64,000 bases of DNA, taken from positions 98,520 through 162,519 of the forward strand of contig CAKSAN010000006.1 in the NCBI GenBank assembly GCA_934436435.1, read 5' to 3'. Positions 1-9,754 of the stretch are shown one piece after another. The notes beneath the pieces were generated by a model that worked only from the letters and a program-made list of their open reading frames with translations, ran no database searches and had not been told where the DNA came from. Within the stretch, counting starts at the first letter, position 1, and every line of letters begins with the position of its first letter. Made by a program: the position numbers and the translations under genes. Origin of the DNA: an uncultured Acetatifactor sp. GTDB taxonomy: Bacteria > Bacillota > Clostridia > Lachnospirales > Lachnospiraceae.

Positions 1-1188
1 GATACAACGACCCCGGCAGCGGGAAGCTATGACCCGGCTCTGGAGACAGAACAGACGGTGACATTGAACGGCGCGGTGACATGTCCCGATACGATTGACA
101 CGAATGGAGTCTCCCTTGCTACGACGATCACCATAACCATAAGGGCAATGGATGCAACATCGCATTTCATCACGGTATCCTCGGGAGATGCGGGAAGTGT
201 GTCTCCGGACGGCATCGTGGAGGTACCGGACGGAGGAAGCCAGACATTTACCATCACACCCAATGAAGGCTGCGAGGTCGATACTGTGAAGGTCGACGGT
301 AACAGCGTGGGAGCGGTGACGAGTTATACCTTTGAGAATGTGACGACAGATCATATGCTGGAGGCACTCTTTAAGCAGAGCGGTGCACCGGTAGTTACGC
401 CTGCACCGGTAGAGACTCCGGCACCGGCAGAGACTCCGACTCCGGCACCGGCAGAGACCCCTGCACCGACGGCGACCCCGGCACCGGCAGAGACGCCTGC
501 ACCGACGGCGACCCCGGCACCGACAGAGACTCCCGCACCGACAGCAACCCCGGCATCGTCGGGAGACTCGGACTCTTCGGAGGAACCGGAAGCAACGGCG
601 ACTCCGGCACCGACAGCAACGCCCGCACCGACGGCGACCCCGGCACCGGCGAAGACTCCCGCACCGACGAAGGCACCGGCAGAGACCCCGGCACCGGAAG
701 CCTACCGGATCTTAGACGGCGCAAACAGCAAATGGGTGCTGAATGAGGACGGCAGCGTCATTATAAGAGGTAACGGAGAATTCAGTAAATTCACGGGAGT
801 GAAGGTCGATGGCGAACTGATCGATGAGGAGAATTATACCGCATCGGAAGGTTCAACGATCATTGCGTTGAAGAAGGAATACCTTGACACTCTCCCGGAA
901 GGACCCCACAGCTTTGAGATCCTTTGGACCGACGGTTCGGCGAATACGAACTTCCTGGTTGCGAAGAACACGGCTGACGGCCAGGAGAATTCCGGAAGCA
1001 CTTCAGGTTCCGGTGACAAGGATTCGGCAGATGTCAGCGTACCGGCGAACGGTGGAGAGGCGGCAGTGACGATACTGCAAACGGATGAGAACGGCAGCAG
1101 CATACCCTGGGCGATACTTGTGGTTGGACTTGTAGTGCTGGCAGGAGCTGTAGGAGTGTTCATTTTCACACAAAAACGTAATTCTTAA
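1..1188 (+). CDS. Surface protein with Pro/Ala/Thr-rich linker and C-terminal membrane anchor (5' partial)
   Basis: The frame is open from base 1, so the N-terminus lies outside the window and 395 codons are visible. Residues about 50-120 resemble a divergent InlB-type/bacterial repeat domain (motif TITPNEGCEVDTVKVDG). Residues 129-235 are a low-complexity linker built from PAPTATPAPAET-like units. Residues 235-323 form a compact domain starting YRILDGANSKWVLNEDG, which I recall from the C-termini of Lachnospiraceae surface proteins. A hydrophobic helix near 368-390 followed by KRNS would anchor it in the membrane; no LPXTG motif is seen. A strong terminator follows. The ligand or enzymatic role is unknown. 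Confidence 0.75.
   Translation, partial: DTTTPAAGSYDPALETEQTVTLNGAVTCPDTIDTNGVSLATTITITIRAMDATSHFITVSSGDAGSVSPDGIVEVPDGGSQTFTITPNEGCEVDTVKVDGNSVGAVTSYTFENVTTDHMLEALFKQSGAPVVTPAPVETPAPAETPTPAPAETPAPTATPAPAETPAPTATPAPTETPAPTATPASSGDSDSSEEPEATATPAPTATPAPTATPAPAKTPAPTKAPAETPAPEAYRILDGANSKWVLNEDGSVIIRGNGEFSKFTGVKVDGELIDEENYTASEGSTIIALKKEYLDTLPEGPHSFEILWTDGSANTNFLVAKNTADGQENSGSTSGSGDKDSADVSVPANGGEAAVTILQTDENGSSIPWAILVVGLVVLAGAVGVFIFTQKRNS
385..705 (+). repeat. Degenerate tandem repeat encoding the Pro/Ala/Thr/Glu linker
   Basis: Imperfect repeats of about 24-30 bases around the string ccggcaccgacggcgacc encode alternating Pro-Ala-Pro, Thr-Ala-Thr-Pro and Glu-Thr-Pro units. The repeats are in frame throughout, so copy-number changes would alter only linker length. 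This is a coding repeat, not a CRISPR array: units vary in length and there are no unique spacers. Confidence 0.8.
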
Positions 1189-1220
1189 GCGGGGCGGGGC
1201 GATCCGCCCCGCTGCTTATT
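1189..1220 (+). terminator. Rho-independent terminator of the surface protein gene
   Basis: A 9-bp GC stem pairs 1189-1197 (gcggggcgg) with 1204-1212 (ccgccccgc) around a six-base loop, directly after the stop codon, with a T-rich stretch following. Confidence 0.7.
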
Positions 1221-1303
1221 ACAATCTATTTATTATATTTTTTATTGTAATTTTGTAATGGATTGTTAAAATTGATGGAATTGCATCATTTTGGGGAAAA
1301 CTG

Positions 1304-1332
1304 TTGACGTAGACCGCGGATTATGTTATAGT
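1304..1332 (+). promoter_or_regulatory. Promoter of rpmG-secE-nusG
   Basis: TTGACG at 1304-1309, a 17-base spacer and TATAGT at 1327-1332 give a near-consensus housekeeping promoter. Transcription would start near 1339, leaving a leader of about 70 bases before rpmG. Confidence 0.8.
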
Positions 1333-1407
1333 GTTCAAGCGAGATGAGATTTAGGTCTTTTTTTTATGCTTAAATTTAGAGATCAGAAAACACGTGGAGG
1401 TAGAAAA

Positions 1408-1557
1408 ATGCGTACAAAAATTACTTTAGCATGTACCGAGTGCAAGCAGCGTAACTACAATACTACCAAGGATAAGAAGACTCATCCTGATAGAATGGAA
1501 ACCAAGAAGTATTGTAGATTCTGCAAGACACATACATTGCACAAAGAAACCAAATAA
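1408..1557 (+). CDS. rpmG: 50S ribosomal protein L33
   Basis: This 49-residue zinc-ribbon L33 begins [17 protein letters not shown] and has the two Cys pairs CTEC and CRFC typical of the zinc-binding form. The ATG at 1408 is preferred to an upstream in-frame ATG at 1366 because GGAGG lies eight bases upstream and the length then matches the family. It is first in the rpmG-secE-nusG unit, the usual Firmicutes order. Confidence 0.95.
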   Translation: MRTKITLACTECKQRNYNTTKDKKTHPDRMETKKYCRFCKTHTLHKETK

Positions 1558-1584
1558 TCAGCCGTTCTAGCATGGGAGGTCGAA

Positions 1585-1788
1585 ATGGGAGATTCCGCAG
1601 AAAAACAGAAGCGCCCCAGTTTCTTGAAAGGCGCAAAAGCTGAATTTAAGAAAATTTCATGGCCGGACAGACAATCAACATTGAAGCAATCCGTAGCGGT
1701 TGTTGCAATATCTGTTGTAGTGGGTGTGATTATTGCGGTTCTGGATTATTTTATCCAGTTCGGCGTAAACTTCTTAACATCATTATAG
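1585..1788 (+). CDS. secE: Preprotein translocase subunit SecE
   Basis: This 67-residue protein has one C-terminal transmembrane helix (about residues 35-60) and the SecE motif AEFKKISWPDRQSTLKQS just before it, which is the amphipathic region contacting SecY. It is the short single-helix form found in Gram-positives. It lies 27 bases after rpmG and 15 before nusG with GGGAGGT upstream. Confidence 0.95.
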   Translation: MGDSAEKQKRPSFLKGAKAEFKKISWPDRQSTLKQSVAVVAISVVVGVIIAVLDYFIQFGVNFLTSL

Positions 1789-1803
1789 AGCGAGGGTGAT
1801 TGT

Positions 1804-2322
1804 ATGGCAGAGGCAAAATGGTATGTAGTCCATACCTATTCAGGATATGAGAACAAGGTCAAAGCCAATATTGAGAAGACCATAGAGAACAATAAGGGTC
1901 TGGCAGAACAGATCCTTGAAGTAAGAGTTCCTATGCAGGATGTCGTAGAACTGAAAGACGGCGCCCGTAAGACGGTCTCCAAGAAAATGTTCCCCGGTTA
2001 TGTGCTTCTCAACATGGAGATGAATGATGATACCTGGTATGTCGTTCGCAATACCCGTGGTGTGACCGGTTTCGTAGGTCCCGGAAGTAAACCTGTACCT
2101 CTTACAGAAGCTGAGATGAAGCCTTTGGGCATTAAGACCGAGAATGTATCCATTGACTTTGGCGAGGGCGACAGCATCGCTGTTGTGACCGGAGTATGGA
2201 AGGATACCGTCGGCGTGGTGCAGAAACTGGACTATGGCAAACAGACAGCTACGATCAATGTAGAAATGTTTGGAAGAGAGACCCCTGTGGAAATCAGCTT
2301 TGCAGAGGTCAGAAAGCTTTAA
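1804..2322 (+). CDS. nusG: Transcription termination/antitermination factor NusG
   Basis: At 172 residues it is the canonical size. The N-terminal NGN domain starts AKWYVVHTYSGYENKV, and the C-terminal KOW region has VVTGVWKDTVGVVQKLD. It binds RNA polymerase through the beta' clamp and couples transcription to translation. Position downstream of secE confirms the general NusG rather than a specialised paralogue such as LoaP. Confidence 0.97.
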   Translation: MAEAKWYVVHTYSGYENKVKANIEKTIENNKGLAEQILEVRVPMQDVVELKDGARKTVSKKMFPGYVLLNMEMNDDTWYVVRNTRGVTGFVGPGSKPVPLTEAEMKPLGIKTENVSIDFGEGDSIAVVTGVWKDTVGVVQKLDYGKQTATINVEMFGRETPVEISFAEVRKL

Positions 2323-2416
2323 TAAGCTTACAAGGATATTTTTTCTCACGGATTCGTCCGGAGATAAAATATAAAGCTCTCGGATACCGCAAGGAGAAGA
2401 GAGTGGCAGCATGAAA

Positions 2417-2434
2417 GGAACGAGGAGTCGTTCC
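2417..2434 (+). other. Hairpin in the nusG-rplK leader
   Basis: The 178-base gap between nusG and rplK holds no credible gene. It contains a 7-bp hairpin ggaacga/tcgttcc with a four-base loop. It could be part of a ribosomal-protein leader, but I cannot match it to a named family. Confidence 0.4.
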
Positions 2435-2500
2435 AGTGGGAGCAGGAGGCGAGCACTAGGGCAGCCTGCGCCGAATTACCACATTATAGGAGGTGCCACA

Positions 2501-2926
2501 ATGGCAAAGAAAGTAGAAGGATATATCAAGTTACAGATCCCTGCCGGCAAAGCAACACCGGCTCCCCCTGTTGGTCCTGCACTTGGACAGCACGGGGTTA
2601 ACATCGTTGAATTTACCAAGCAGTTCAACGCAAGAACAGCAGACAAGGGAGATCTTATTATTCCCGTAGTTATTACTGTATATGCAGACAGAAGCTTTAG
2701 TTTCGTTACAAAGACTCCCCCTGCAGCAGTACTGTTAAAGAAAGCCTGCAACATCAAGTCCGGTTCCGGCGTTCCCAACAAGACCAAGGTAGCTACCATT
2801 TCCAAGGCTAAGGTTCAGGAGATCGCTGAAATGAAGATGCCGGATCTGAATGCAGCAAGCCTGGAAGCAGCTATGAGCATGATCGCTGGTACTGCACGCA
2901 GCATGGGTATTGTTGTTGAGGAGTAA
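2501..2926 (+). CDS. rplK: 50S ribosomal protein L11
   Basis: The protein is 141 residues, exactly the family size, and starts [20 protein letters not shown]. The [14 protein letters not shown] motif of the thiostrepton/GTPase-centre face is intact. The ATG at 2501 follows AGGAGGT; an upstream in-frame ATG at 2411 adds 30 residues unlike L11 and is rejected. L11 is needed for factor-dependent GTP hydrolysis and the stringent response. Confidence 0.96.
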   Translation: MAKKVEGYIKLQIPAGKATPAPPVGPALGQHGVNIVEFTKQFNARTADKGDLIIPVVITVYADRSFSFVTKTPPAAVLLKKACNIKSGSGVPNKTKVATISKAKVQEIAEMKMPDLNAASLEAAMSMIAGTARSMGIVVEE

Positions 2927-2943
2927 CTTATAAATATTTGGGA

Positions 2944-2959
2944 GGCAATTAATATTGCC
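2944..2959 (+). other. Small hairpin in the rplK-rplA gap
   Basis: A short inverted repeat, ggcaat/attgcc with loop taat, lies between rplK and rplA just before the rplA ribosome binding site. It could be a translational feature, but no L1-binding consensus is claimed. Confidence 0.3.
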
Positions 2960-2982
2960 GCTGGAACCTAGGAGGTAAAATA

Positions 2983-3672
2983 ATGAAACATGGTAAGAAA
3001 TATACCGAAGCTGCCAAGCTGGTAGATCGCGCTACATTCTATGAGCCCAACGATGCTATCGCTCTGGTTAAGAAAACTGCAACTGCTAAATTCGATGAGA
3101 CCATCGAGGTTCACATCAGAACCGGTTGTGACGGACGTCACGCTGAGCAGCAGATCCGTGGCGCAGTTGTACTGCCCAACGGAACCGGTAAGACTGTAAA
3201 AGTTCTGGTATTCGCAAAGGGCGATAAGATCAACGAGGCTGAGGCTGCTGGCGCTGATTATGTTGGCGGCGAGGAGCTGATCCCGAAGATCCAGAACGAA
3301 GGATGGCTGGACTTCGACGTTGTAGTAGCAACCCCTGATATGATGGGTGTTGTAGGTCGTCTGGGTAAGGTTCTCGGACCTAAGGGCTTAATGCCTAACC
3401 CTAAGGCCGGTACCGTAACCATGGATGTAACCAAGGCAGTTAACGATATCAAAGCCGGTAAGATCGAGTACAGACTTGACAAGACCAACATCGTGCATGT
3501 TCCCGTTGGTAAGGCTTCTTTCACTGAGGAAGCTCTGCAGGAGAACTTCAACGCACTTATGGACGCTATCGTAAAGGCTAAGCCCAGCGCATTAAAGGGT
3601 CAGTATTTAAGAAGCATCACCCTGACCAGCACCATGGGCCCCGGCGTTAAGGTAAGCGTAGCAAAGTTCTAA
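2983..3672 (+). CDS. rplA: 50S ribosomal protein L1
   Basis: This 229-residue protein begins [17 protein letters not shown] and contains [20 protein letters not shown], the conserved rRNA-binding segment of L1. It is preceded by TAGGAGGT and followed by a terminator, so the rplKA unit ends here instead of running on to rplJ. Confidence 0.97.
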   Translation: MKHGKKYTEAAKLVDRATFYEPNDAIALVKKTATAKFDETIEVHIRTGCDGRHAEQQIRGAVVLPNGTGKTVKVLVFAKGDKINEAEAAGADYVGGEELIPKIQNEGWLDFDVVVATPDMMGVVGRLGKVLGPKGLMPNPKAGTVTMDVTKAVNDIKAGKIEYRLDKTNIVHVPVGKASFTEEALQENFNALMDAIVKAKPSALKGQYLRSITLTSTMGPGVKVSVAKF

Positions 3673-3710
3673 TCTGATCTCTAATCTAATTAGATAACAA
3701 ATGCCTAAGA

Positions 3711-3743
3711 GCCGCTCCACTGTTTACAGTGGGGCGGTTTTTT
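3711..3743 (+). terminator. Terminator after rplA
   Basis: An 11-bp stem pairs ccgctccactg (3712-3722) with cagtggggcgg (3727-3737), followed by six T residues. It separates rplKA from the rubrerythrin gene. Confidence 0.85.
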
Positions 3744-3757
3744 GTCGGCACGAGCTG

Positions 3758-3786
3758 TTGAAAATGAAATGGCGTCGTGATAGAAT
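3758..3786 (+). promoter_or_regulatory. Rubrerythrin promoter
   Basis: TTGAAA at 3758-3763, a 17-base spacer and TAGAAT at 3781-3786 lie just after the rplA terminator, giving the rubrerythrin gene its own start site. Confidence 0.65.
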
Positions 3787-3837
3787 GAAGTTCACCCCAT
3801 GAGGGTATAGTAAGCAAAAAGAGAAGGAGAAACCACT

Positions 3838-4374
3838 ATGAACAAATATCAGGGAACCCAGACAGAGAAGAATCTCCAGGCGGCATTTGCCGGAGAATCC
3901 CAGGCGCGCAACAAATACACTTATTTTTCTTCCGTAGCGAAGAAGGAAGGCTATGAGCAGATCGCAGCCATTTTCTTAAAGACTGCGGACAATGAGAAAG
4001 AGCATGCAAAAATGTGGTTCAAGGAGCTGGGCAGCATCGGTGACACCAAAGCAAATCTTGCGGCTGCAGCAGAAGGCGAGAACTTCGAGTGGACCGATAT
4101 GTATGAGGACTTTGCGGTGACCGCGGAGAACGAAGGCTTCCCCGAGCTGGCACAGAAATTCCGCATGGTCGGTGAGATCGAGAAGCGCCATGAGGACAGA
4201 TACCGCGAGCTTTTGAGCAATGTGGAGACCGCAAAGGTATTCGAGAAGAGTGAAGTAAAGGTATGGGAGTGCCGCAACTGTGGACACATCGTGGTAGGCA
4301 CCAAAGCACCGCAAGTTTGCCCCGTATGTAACCATCCCCAGAGCTACTTTGAAATTGAGGCACAAAATTATTAA
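3838..4374 (+). CDS. rbr: Rubrerythrin (peroxide-reducing diiron protein)
   Basis: A 178-residue classical rubrerythrin. The N-terminal ferritin-like four-helix domain carries the diiron ligands Glu20, Glu53, His56, Glu97 and a later Glu/His pair (EIEKRH, residues 113-118). The C-terminal rubredoxin domain has two CxxC knuckles at Cys145/Cys148 and Cys161/Cys164. Family members reduce hydrogen peroxide with electrons from rubredoxin or ferredoxin in anaerobes. It has its own promoter and sits between rplA and rplJ, where most Firmicutes have nothing. Confidence 0.93.
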   Translation: MNKYQGTQTEKNLQAAFAGESQARNKYTYFSSVAKKEGYEQIAAIFLKTADNEKEHAKMWFKELGSIGDTKANLAAAAEGENFEWTDMYEDFAVTAENEGFPELAQKFRMVGEIEKRHEDRYRELLSNVETAKVFEKSEVKVWECRNCGHIVVGTKAPQVCPVCNHPQSYFEIEAQNY

Positions 4375-4381
4375 ATAATCC

Positions 4382-4410
4382 TTGACAAGCGAGGTCTCCT
4401 ATGCTATTCT
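4382..4410 (+). promoter_or_regulatory. rplJL promoter
   Basis: TTGACA at 4382-4387, a 17-base spacer and TATTCT at 4405-4410. It starts within a few bases of the rubrerythrin stop codon and drives the L10 leader. Confidence 0.8.
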
Positions 4411-4416
4411 GTCTAA

Positions 4417-4528
4417 GGTTGTAAAACCATGCCGAAGACAGCAGGTGCAAGGGAGACCGAGCGTAAGTCCTGCCGAGGAGATAAGTATGATTATGTCATC
4501 TCTCTGTGTCTTCACGGAGGGATTTTTT
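4417..4528 (+). promoter_or_regulatory. Ribosomal protein L10 leader with attenuator
   Basis: The leader contains the signature core strings gccgaagacagcaggtgc and tcctgccgagg expected of the L10-leader family, in which the L10(L12)4 complex binds its own mRNA. It ends in a terminator hairpin (about 4498-4523, with wobble pairs) followed by a T-rich run, so transcription of rplJL is probably attenuated when L10 is in excess. Family recognition is from memory of the motif. Confidence 0.8.
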
Positions 4529-4573
4529 ATTTTATTCTTCTTATCGGCACAAAATCTATAAGGAGGTAAAGAA

Positions 4574-5095
4574 ATGGCAAAAGTTGAATTAAAACAGCCT
4601 GTAGTAGAAGAGATTTCTGCTGGTATCAAGAATGCCCAGTCTGTAGTTCTGGTAGATTACCGTGGACTTACTGTTGAGCAGGATACCCAGTTACGTAAGA
4701 GCTTGCGTGAGGCAGGAGTCAGCTACAAGGTTTACAAGAACACCATGATGAACTTCGCGTTCAAGGGTACACAGTTCGAAGGTTTGTCCGAGTATCTGGA
4801 AGGACCCAGCGCAATGGCTTACTCTACCGAGGATGCAACCGCTCCTGCAAGAGTACTGGCTCAGTTCGCTAAGACTGCTGATAAGCTTGAGATCAAGGCC
4901 GGTGTGGTAGAAGGTACCGTTTACGATGCCAAGGGTATGGCTGCAATCGCTAACATCCCTTCCAGAGACGTACTCATCTCCAAACTGCTTGGCAGCTTAC
5001 AGAGTCCTATCACCAATTTTGCACGTGTTATGAATCAGCTGGCTGAAAAAGGCGGCGCAGCAGCTCCCGCTGAAGAGGCACCCGCAGCTGAATAA
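4574..5095 (+). CDS. rplJ: 50S ribosomal protein L10
   Basis: A 173-residue L10 beginning MAKVELKQPVVEEIS with the rRNA-binding N-terminal half (VLVDYRGLTVEQDTQLRK) and a C-terminal helix for L7/L12 docking, ending in an Ala/Pro/Glu-rich tail. AGGAGGT lies upstream. It is controlled by the preceding leader and followed by rplL. Confidence 0.96.
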   Translation: MAKVELKQPVVEEISAGIKNAQSVVLVDYRGLTVEQDTQLRKSLREAGVSYKVYKNTMMNFAFKGTQFEGLSEYLEGPSAMAYSTEDATAPARVLAQFAKTADKLEIKAGVVEGTVYDAKGMAAIANIPSRDVLISKLLGSLQSPITNFARVMNQLAEKGGAAAPAEEAPAAE

Positions 5096-5149
5096 TAGTT
5101 GCAGCTAATGTGACAATCAATCAAAATATTTCAAATGGAGGAAATGAAA

Positions 5150-5521
5150 ATGGCTAAATTAACAGCACAGGAATTAATCGATGCTATCAAAGAGTTATCT
5201 GTATTAGAGTTAAATGATCTTGTAAAGGCTTGCGAGGAGGAGTTCGGTGTATCCGCAGCAGCTGGCGTTGTTGTAGCAGCAGCTGGCCCTGCTGAAGCAG
5301 CAGAAGAGAAGACCGAGTTCGACGTAGAGCTGACCGAGGTTGGCGCTGAGAAGGTTAAGGTTATCAAGGTTGTTCGTGAAGTAACCGGTCTGGGCCTGAA
5401 GGAAGCTAAGGACGTAGTTGACGGAGCTCCTAAGGTTGTTAAGGAAGGCGCTTCTAAGGAAGAGGCTGAGGACATCAAGAAGAAGCTTGAGGAAGTTGGC
5501 GCAAAGGTTACTCTGAAGTAA
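5150..5521 (+). CDS. rplL: 50S ribosomal protein L7/L12
   Basis: A 123-residue protein starting [16 protein letters not shown], with an Ala-rich hinge (about residues 38-55) and the C-terminal factor-binding domain containing [19 protein letters not shown]. The ATG at 5150 has GGAGG upstream; an in-frame ATG at 5135 would add five residues and overlaps the ribosome binding site. Its stop is followed by a strong terminator. Confidence 0.96.
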   Translation: MAKLTAQELIDAIKELSVLELNDLVKACEEEFGVSAAAGVVVAAAGPAEAAEEKTEFDVELTEVGAEKVKVIKVVREVTGLGLKEAKDVVDGAPKVVKEGASKEEAEDIKKKLEEVGAKVTLK

Positions 5522-5542
5522 TTTTTAACCAGCATATGGCGG

Positions 5543-5577
5543 ACCATGTGCCGGCACCTGCCGGTACATGGTTTTTC
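5543..5577 (+). terminator. Terminator after rplL
   Basis: A 13-bp stem pairs accatgtgccggc (5543-5555) with gccggtacatggt (5560-5572), loop acct, then a run of T. It ends the rplJL unit before rpoB. Confidence 0.9.
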
Positions 5578-5645
5578 TTATTCGCATCTGTCTGTGATTA
5601 ATTTTTAGAAATATCTATTCTTTTTAAATAATTCAAAATATTTCC

Positions 5646-5674
5646 TTGACGTATTTTCAACATTGTGATATTAT
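5646..5674 (+). promoter_or_regulatory. rpoBC promoter
   Basis: TTGACG at 5646-5651, a 17-base spacer and TATTAT at 5669-5674. The implied leader of about 115 bases before rpoB has no recognised riboswitch. Confidence 0.8.
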
Positions 5675-5797
5675 GGATAGTGCACTATTGTGCGGTGCTA
5701 TGCTTATTTGTCATGCATAAAATTTGACGTTTATATATACTGCATTGTTGCCGACGCAAAATAGGCTTTAAATCTGAAAGAACGGGGTGAAATGTCA

Positions 5798-8700
5798 ATG
5801 GAAAAGAACAGAATACGTCCGATTGCCGGTACCAAGGTTATGCGTATGAGTTATTCAAGACAGGAAGAGGTTTTAGAGATGCCCAATCTGATCGAGGTCC
5901 AGAAGGACTCCTATCAGTGGTTTTTAGACGAAGGCTTGAAGGAAGTCTTTGACGATATCTCTCCGATTGCTGACTACAGCGGTTCCTTGAGTCTGGAATT
6001 TGTGGATTTTGAACTCTGCAAGGACGACGTGAAGTATTCTATCGAAGAGTGTAAAGAGAGAGATGCTACATTCGCGGCACCTCTTAAGGTTAAGGTTCGT
6101 CTTTACAACAAGGAGAAAGAAGAGATCAGCGAACATGAGATCTTCATGGGTGATCTTCCGCTGATGACCGAGACCGGTACTTTCGTGATCAACGGCGCAG
6201 AGCGTGTCATTGTCAGCCAGTTGGTTCGTTCTCCCGGCATCTATTACGGAATCGGACATGATAAGATCGGTAAGAAGCTCTTTACCTGTACCGTGATCCC
6301 GAACCGTGGTGCATGGCTGGAGTATGAGACAGACTCCAACGATGTCTTCTATGTACGTGTGGACAGAACCCGTAAGGTTCCCATCACTGTGCTGATCCGT
6401 GCACTGGGCATCGGTACCAATGATGAGATCCGTGAACTTTTCGGTGATGAGCCCAAGATCGAGGCAAGCTTTACCAAGGACACTGCTGAGAATTATCAGG
6501 AGGGTCTGTTAGAGTTATACAAAAAGATCCGTCCCGGTGAGCCTTTAAGCGTTGAGAGTGCAGAGAGTCTGATCAACGCTATGTTCTTCGACCCCAGAAG
6601 ATATGATTTAGCCAAAGTCGGCAGATATAAATTTAATAAGAAATTAGCTCTGAAGAACCGTATCCGTCATCAGATCCTGGCTGCAGATGTAATAGATCCT
6701 TCCACCGGTGAAGTGATCGCGTCCGCAGGCGACAAGGTGACCGCAGAACTGGCTGATACCATCCAGAACAGCGCAGTTCCTTTCGTATATATTGAGACCG
6801 AAGAGAGAACCGTAAAGGTACTGTCCAACCTGATGGTGGATCTGACCCATTATGTAGACTGCAATCCCAGAGATTTCGGCATTCATGAACTGGTATACTA
6901 TCCGGTTCTGGCACAGATTCTGGAAGAGTTCGGCGACGATCCCGAGAAGCTGGCAGAAGCTATCAAGAAGAACGTACATGAACTGGTACCCAAGCACATC
7001 ACCAAGGAAGACATCCTGGCTTCCATCAACTATAATATGCATCTGGAGTACGGTCTGGGTAACGATGATGATATCGACCATCTGGGCAACAGACGTATCC
7101 GTGCGGTAGGTGAGCTGTTGCAGAACCAGTATCGTATCGGTCTGTCCAGAATGGAGAGAGTGGTACGTGAGCGTATGACTACTCATGATGCTGAGGAAAT
7201 CTCTCCTCAGTCTCTGATCAATATCAAGCCTGTAACCGCAGCAGTGAAGGAGTTCTTCGGATCTTCCCAGCTGTCTCAGTTCATGGACCAGAATAACCCT
7301 CTGGGTGAGCTGACCCACAAGAGACGTCTGTCTGCACTGGGTCCCGGCGGTCTGTCCCGAGATCGTGCCGGATTCGAGGTTCGAGACGTACACTACTCCC
7401 ATTACGGAAGAATGTGTCCTATCGAGACTCCCGAAGGTCCTAACATCGGTCTGATCAACTCTCTTGCAAGCTATGCAAGAATTAATGAATATGGTTTCGT
7501 TGAGGCTCCTTACCGTAAGATCGACAAGTCCGATCCCAAGAACCCCCGCGTTACCAACGAAGTAGTCTACATGACTGCGGACGAAGAAGATAATTACCAT
7601 GTGGCACAGGCAAACGAAGCACTGGATGCAGAAGGACATTTCGTAAGAAATTCCGTATCCGGCCGTTACCGTGAAGAGACCCAGGAATATCCCAAGGCTA
7701 TGTTCGATTACATGGACGTATCCCCCAGAATGGTATTCTCTGTGGCTACCGCGCTGATTCCTTTCTTACAGAACGATGATGCGAACCGTGCGCTGATGGG
7801 ATCCAACATGCAGCGTCAGGCCGTACCTCTTCTGAGCACTGAGGCGCCCGTAGTAGGTACCGGTATGGAAGTAAAGACAGCGGTGGACTCCGGTGTCTGC
7901 GTAGTGGCTAAGAAGCCCGGAACCATTACCTATGTATCTTCCAAGACGATTCGTATTGCTTATGATGACGGTGAGAAGGCAGAGATCCATCTGACCAAGT
8001 TCTCCCGCAGTAACCAGTCCAACTGCTACAACCAGAAGCCCATCGTATTCAAGGGTGACCATGTGGCAGCCGGTCAGGTCATCGCAGACGGTCCTTCCAC
8101 CTCTCAGGGTGAGCTGGCACTGGGTAAGAACCCTCTGATCGGTTTCATGACCTGGGAAGGTTACAACTACGAGGATGCAGTTCTGTTAAGTGAGAGACTG
8201 GTACGTGATGATGTCTATACTTCCGTTCATATCGAGGAGTATGAGGCAGAAGCCCGTGATACCAAGCTGGGACCGGAAGAGATCACCCGTGATGTTCCCG
8301 GTGTCGGTGATGATGCCCTGAAGGATCTGGATGACAGAGGTATCATTCGTATCGGTGCTGAGGTTCGTGCCGGTGATATTCTGGTAGGTAAGGTTACTCC
8401 CAAGGGAGAGACCGAGCTGACCGCAGAAGAGAGACTGCTGCGTGCCATCTTCGGTGAGAAGGCAAGAGAAGTAAGAGATACCTCCTTAAAGGTACCTCAT
8501 GGTGAATATGGTATTGTAGTGGATGCCAAGGTATTTACCCGTGAGAACAGCGATGAGCTGGCACCCGGAGTAAATCAGGCAGTCCGCATTTACATTGCAC
8601 AGAAGAGAAAGATCTCTGTGGGTGATAAGATGGCTGGTCGTCACGGTAACAAGGGTGTCGTTTCCCGTGTGCTTCCCGTAGAGGATATGCCTTATCTGCC

Positions 8701-9727
8701 CAACGGACGTCCTCTGGACATCGTGCTGAATCCTCTGGGCGTGCCTTCCCGTATGAATATCGGACAGGTCCTGGAGATCCACCTTTCCCTGGCTGCCAAG
8801 GCGCTGGGCTTCAATGTGGCAACACCTGTCTTCGATGGCGCAAACGAGAAAGATATTATGGATACGTTGGATCTTGCCAACGATTATGTAAACCTTCCTT
8901 TCGACGATGCCGAAAGCGCAGAGTGGAAGGAAAAGGGTCAGGAGACTACCGCAGACGGCAAGCCCTGGGCCGGAGAGACCTTCACCAGCAAGCACGGTGA
9001 GGAGCTTCTCCCCGAAGTTATGCAGTATCTGTCCGAGAACAGAGACCACAGATCCGTATGGAAGGGTGTTCCCATTTCCAGAGACGGTAAGGTACGTCTG
9101 CGTGACGGTAGAACCGGTGAGTACTTCGACGGACCGGTAACCATCGGACACATGCATTACCTGAAGCTGCATCATCTGGTAGATGATAAGATCCATGCGC
9201 GTTCTACCGGACCGTACTCCCTGGTAACACAGCAGCCTCTGGGTGGTAAAGCCCAGTTCGGCGGCCAGCGTTTCGGAGAGATGGAAGTATGGGCTCTGGA
9301 GGCGTATGGTGCATCCTACACCCTGCAGGAGATTCTGACTGTGAAGTCCGATGATGTGATCGGACGTGTGAAGACTTACGAAGCAATCATCAAGGGAGAC
9401 AATATCCCTGAGCCCGGTATCCCCGAGTCCTTCAAGGTTCTGCTGAAGGAGTTACAGGCACTGGGTCTGGATGTCAGAGTGCTGCGTGAGGATCAGACCG
9501 AGGTTGAGATCATGGAGACCGTTGATTACGGTGACACCGATTACCGTTATGAGATGGAAGGTGATCGTAAGTACGATGACGATTACGACAAGAGCTCCCT
9601 TGGCGAGATGGGCTATCAGTCACAGGAGTTTGATGACAATGGTGAGCTGGTGAATTCCGAGGACGACGATTATGTTGACGACGATTACACCGATGATAGC
9701 TTTGACGGCAGCGATGATGAATTTTAA
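5798..9727 (+). CDS. rpoB: DNA-directed RNA polymerase subunit beta
   Basis: About 1309 residues starting [20 protein letters not shown]. The ATG at 5798 is eight bases after GGGGTG; an in-frame ATG at 5792 is too close to that site. The rifampicin-pocket region ([20 protein letters not shown], then [10 protein letters not shown]) is canonical with no classic resistance change visible. The C-terminal clamp-contact region includes [20 protein letters not shown]. The last 50 residues form a strongly acidic Asp/Glu/Tyr tail. It is co-transcribed with rpoC. Confidence 0.97.
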   Translation: MEKNRIRPIAGTKVMRMSYSRQEEVLEMPNLIEVQKDSYQWFLDEGLKEVFDDISPIADYSGSLSLEFVDFELCKDDVKYSIEECKERDATFAAPLKVKVRLYNKEKEEISEHEIFMGDLPLMTETGTFVINGAERVIVSQLVRSPGIYYGIGHDKIGKKLFTCTVIPNRGAWLEYETDSNDVFYVRVDRTRKVPITVLIRALGIGTNDEIRELFGDEPKIEASFTKDTAENYQEGLLELYKKIRPGEPLSVESAESLINAMFFDPRRYDLAKVGRYKFNKKLALKNRIRHQILAADVIDPSTGEVIASAGDKVTAELADTIQNSAVPFVYIETEERTVKVLSNLMVDLTHYVDCNPRDFGIHELVYYPVLAQILEEFGDDPEKLAEAIKKNVHELVPKHITKEDILASINYNMHLEYGLGNDDDIDHLGNRRIRAVGELLQNQYRIGLSRMERVVRERMTTHDAEEISPQSLINIKPVTAAVKEFFGSSQLSQFMDQNNPLGELTHKRRLSALGPGGLSRDRAGFEVRDVHYSHYGRMCPIETPEGPNIGLINSLASYARINEYGFVEAPYRKIDKSDPKNPRVTNEVVYMTADEEDNYHVAQANEALDAEGHFVRNSVSGRYREETQEYPKAMFDYMDVSPRMVFSVATALIPFLQNDDANRALMGSNMQRQAVPLLSTEAPVVGTGMEVKTAVDSGVCVVAKKPGTITYVSSKTIRIAYDDGEKAEIHLTKFSRSNQSNCYNQKPIVFKGDHVAAGQVIADGPSTSQGELALGKNPLIGFMTWEGYNYEDAVLLSERLVRDDVYTSVHIEEYEAEARDTKLGPEEITRDVPGVGDDALKDLDDRGIIRIGAEVRAGDILVGKVTPKGETELTAEERLLRAIFGEKAREVRDTSLKVPHGEYGIVVDAKVFTRENSDELAPGVNQAVRIYIAQKRKISVGDKMAGRHGNKGVVSRVLPVEDMPYLPNGRPLDIVLNPLGVPSRMNIGQVLEIHLSLAAKALGFNVATPVFDGANEKDIMDTLDLANDYVNLPFDDAESAEWKEKGQETTADGKPWAGETFTSKHGEELLPEVMQYLSENRDHRSVWKGVPISRDGKVRLRDGRTGEYFDGPVTIGHMHYLKLHHLVDDKIHARSTGPYSLVTQQPLGGKAQFGGQRFGEMEVWALEAYGASYTLQEILTVKSDDVIGRVKTYEAIIKGDNIPEPGIPESFKVLLKELQALGLDVRVLREDQTEVEIMETVDYGDTDYRYEMEGDRKYDDDYDKSSLGEMGYQSQEFDDNGELVNSEDDDYVDDDYTDDSFDGSDDEF

Positions 9728-9754
9728 TGCTTTGTATAGAAGGGAGTGCCATTA

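Noticed and set aside
400..700. CRISPR array or VNTR of regulatory type
   Set aside because: Repeats are in frame, of variable length and code for a Pro-rich linker; there are no spacers or cas genes.
6644..7639. Long minus-strand open frame opposite rpoB (331 codons)
   Set aside because: It is an antisense shadow of a highly biased coding region with no ribosome binding site or family features. Similar shadows opposite rpoC, tuf, fusA and 26347-27636 were rejected for the same reason.
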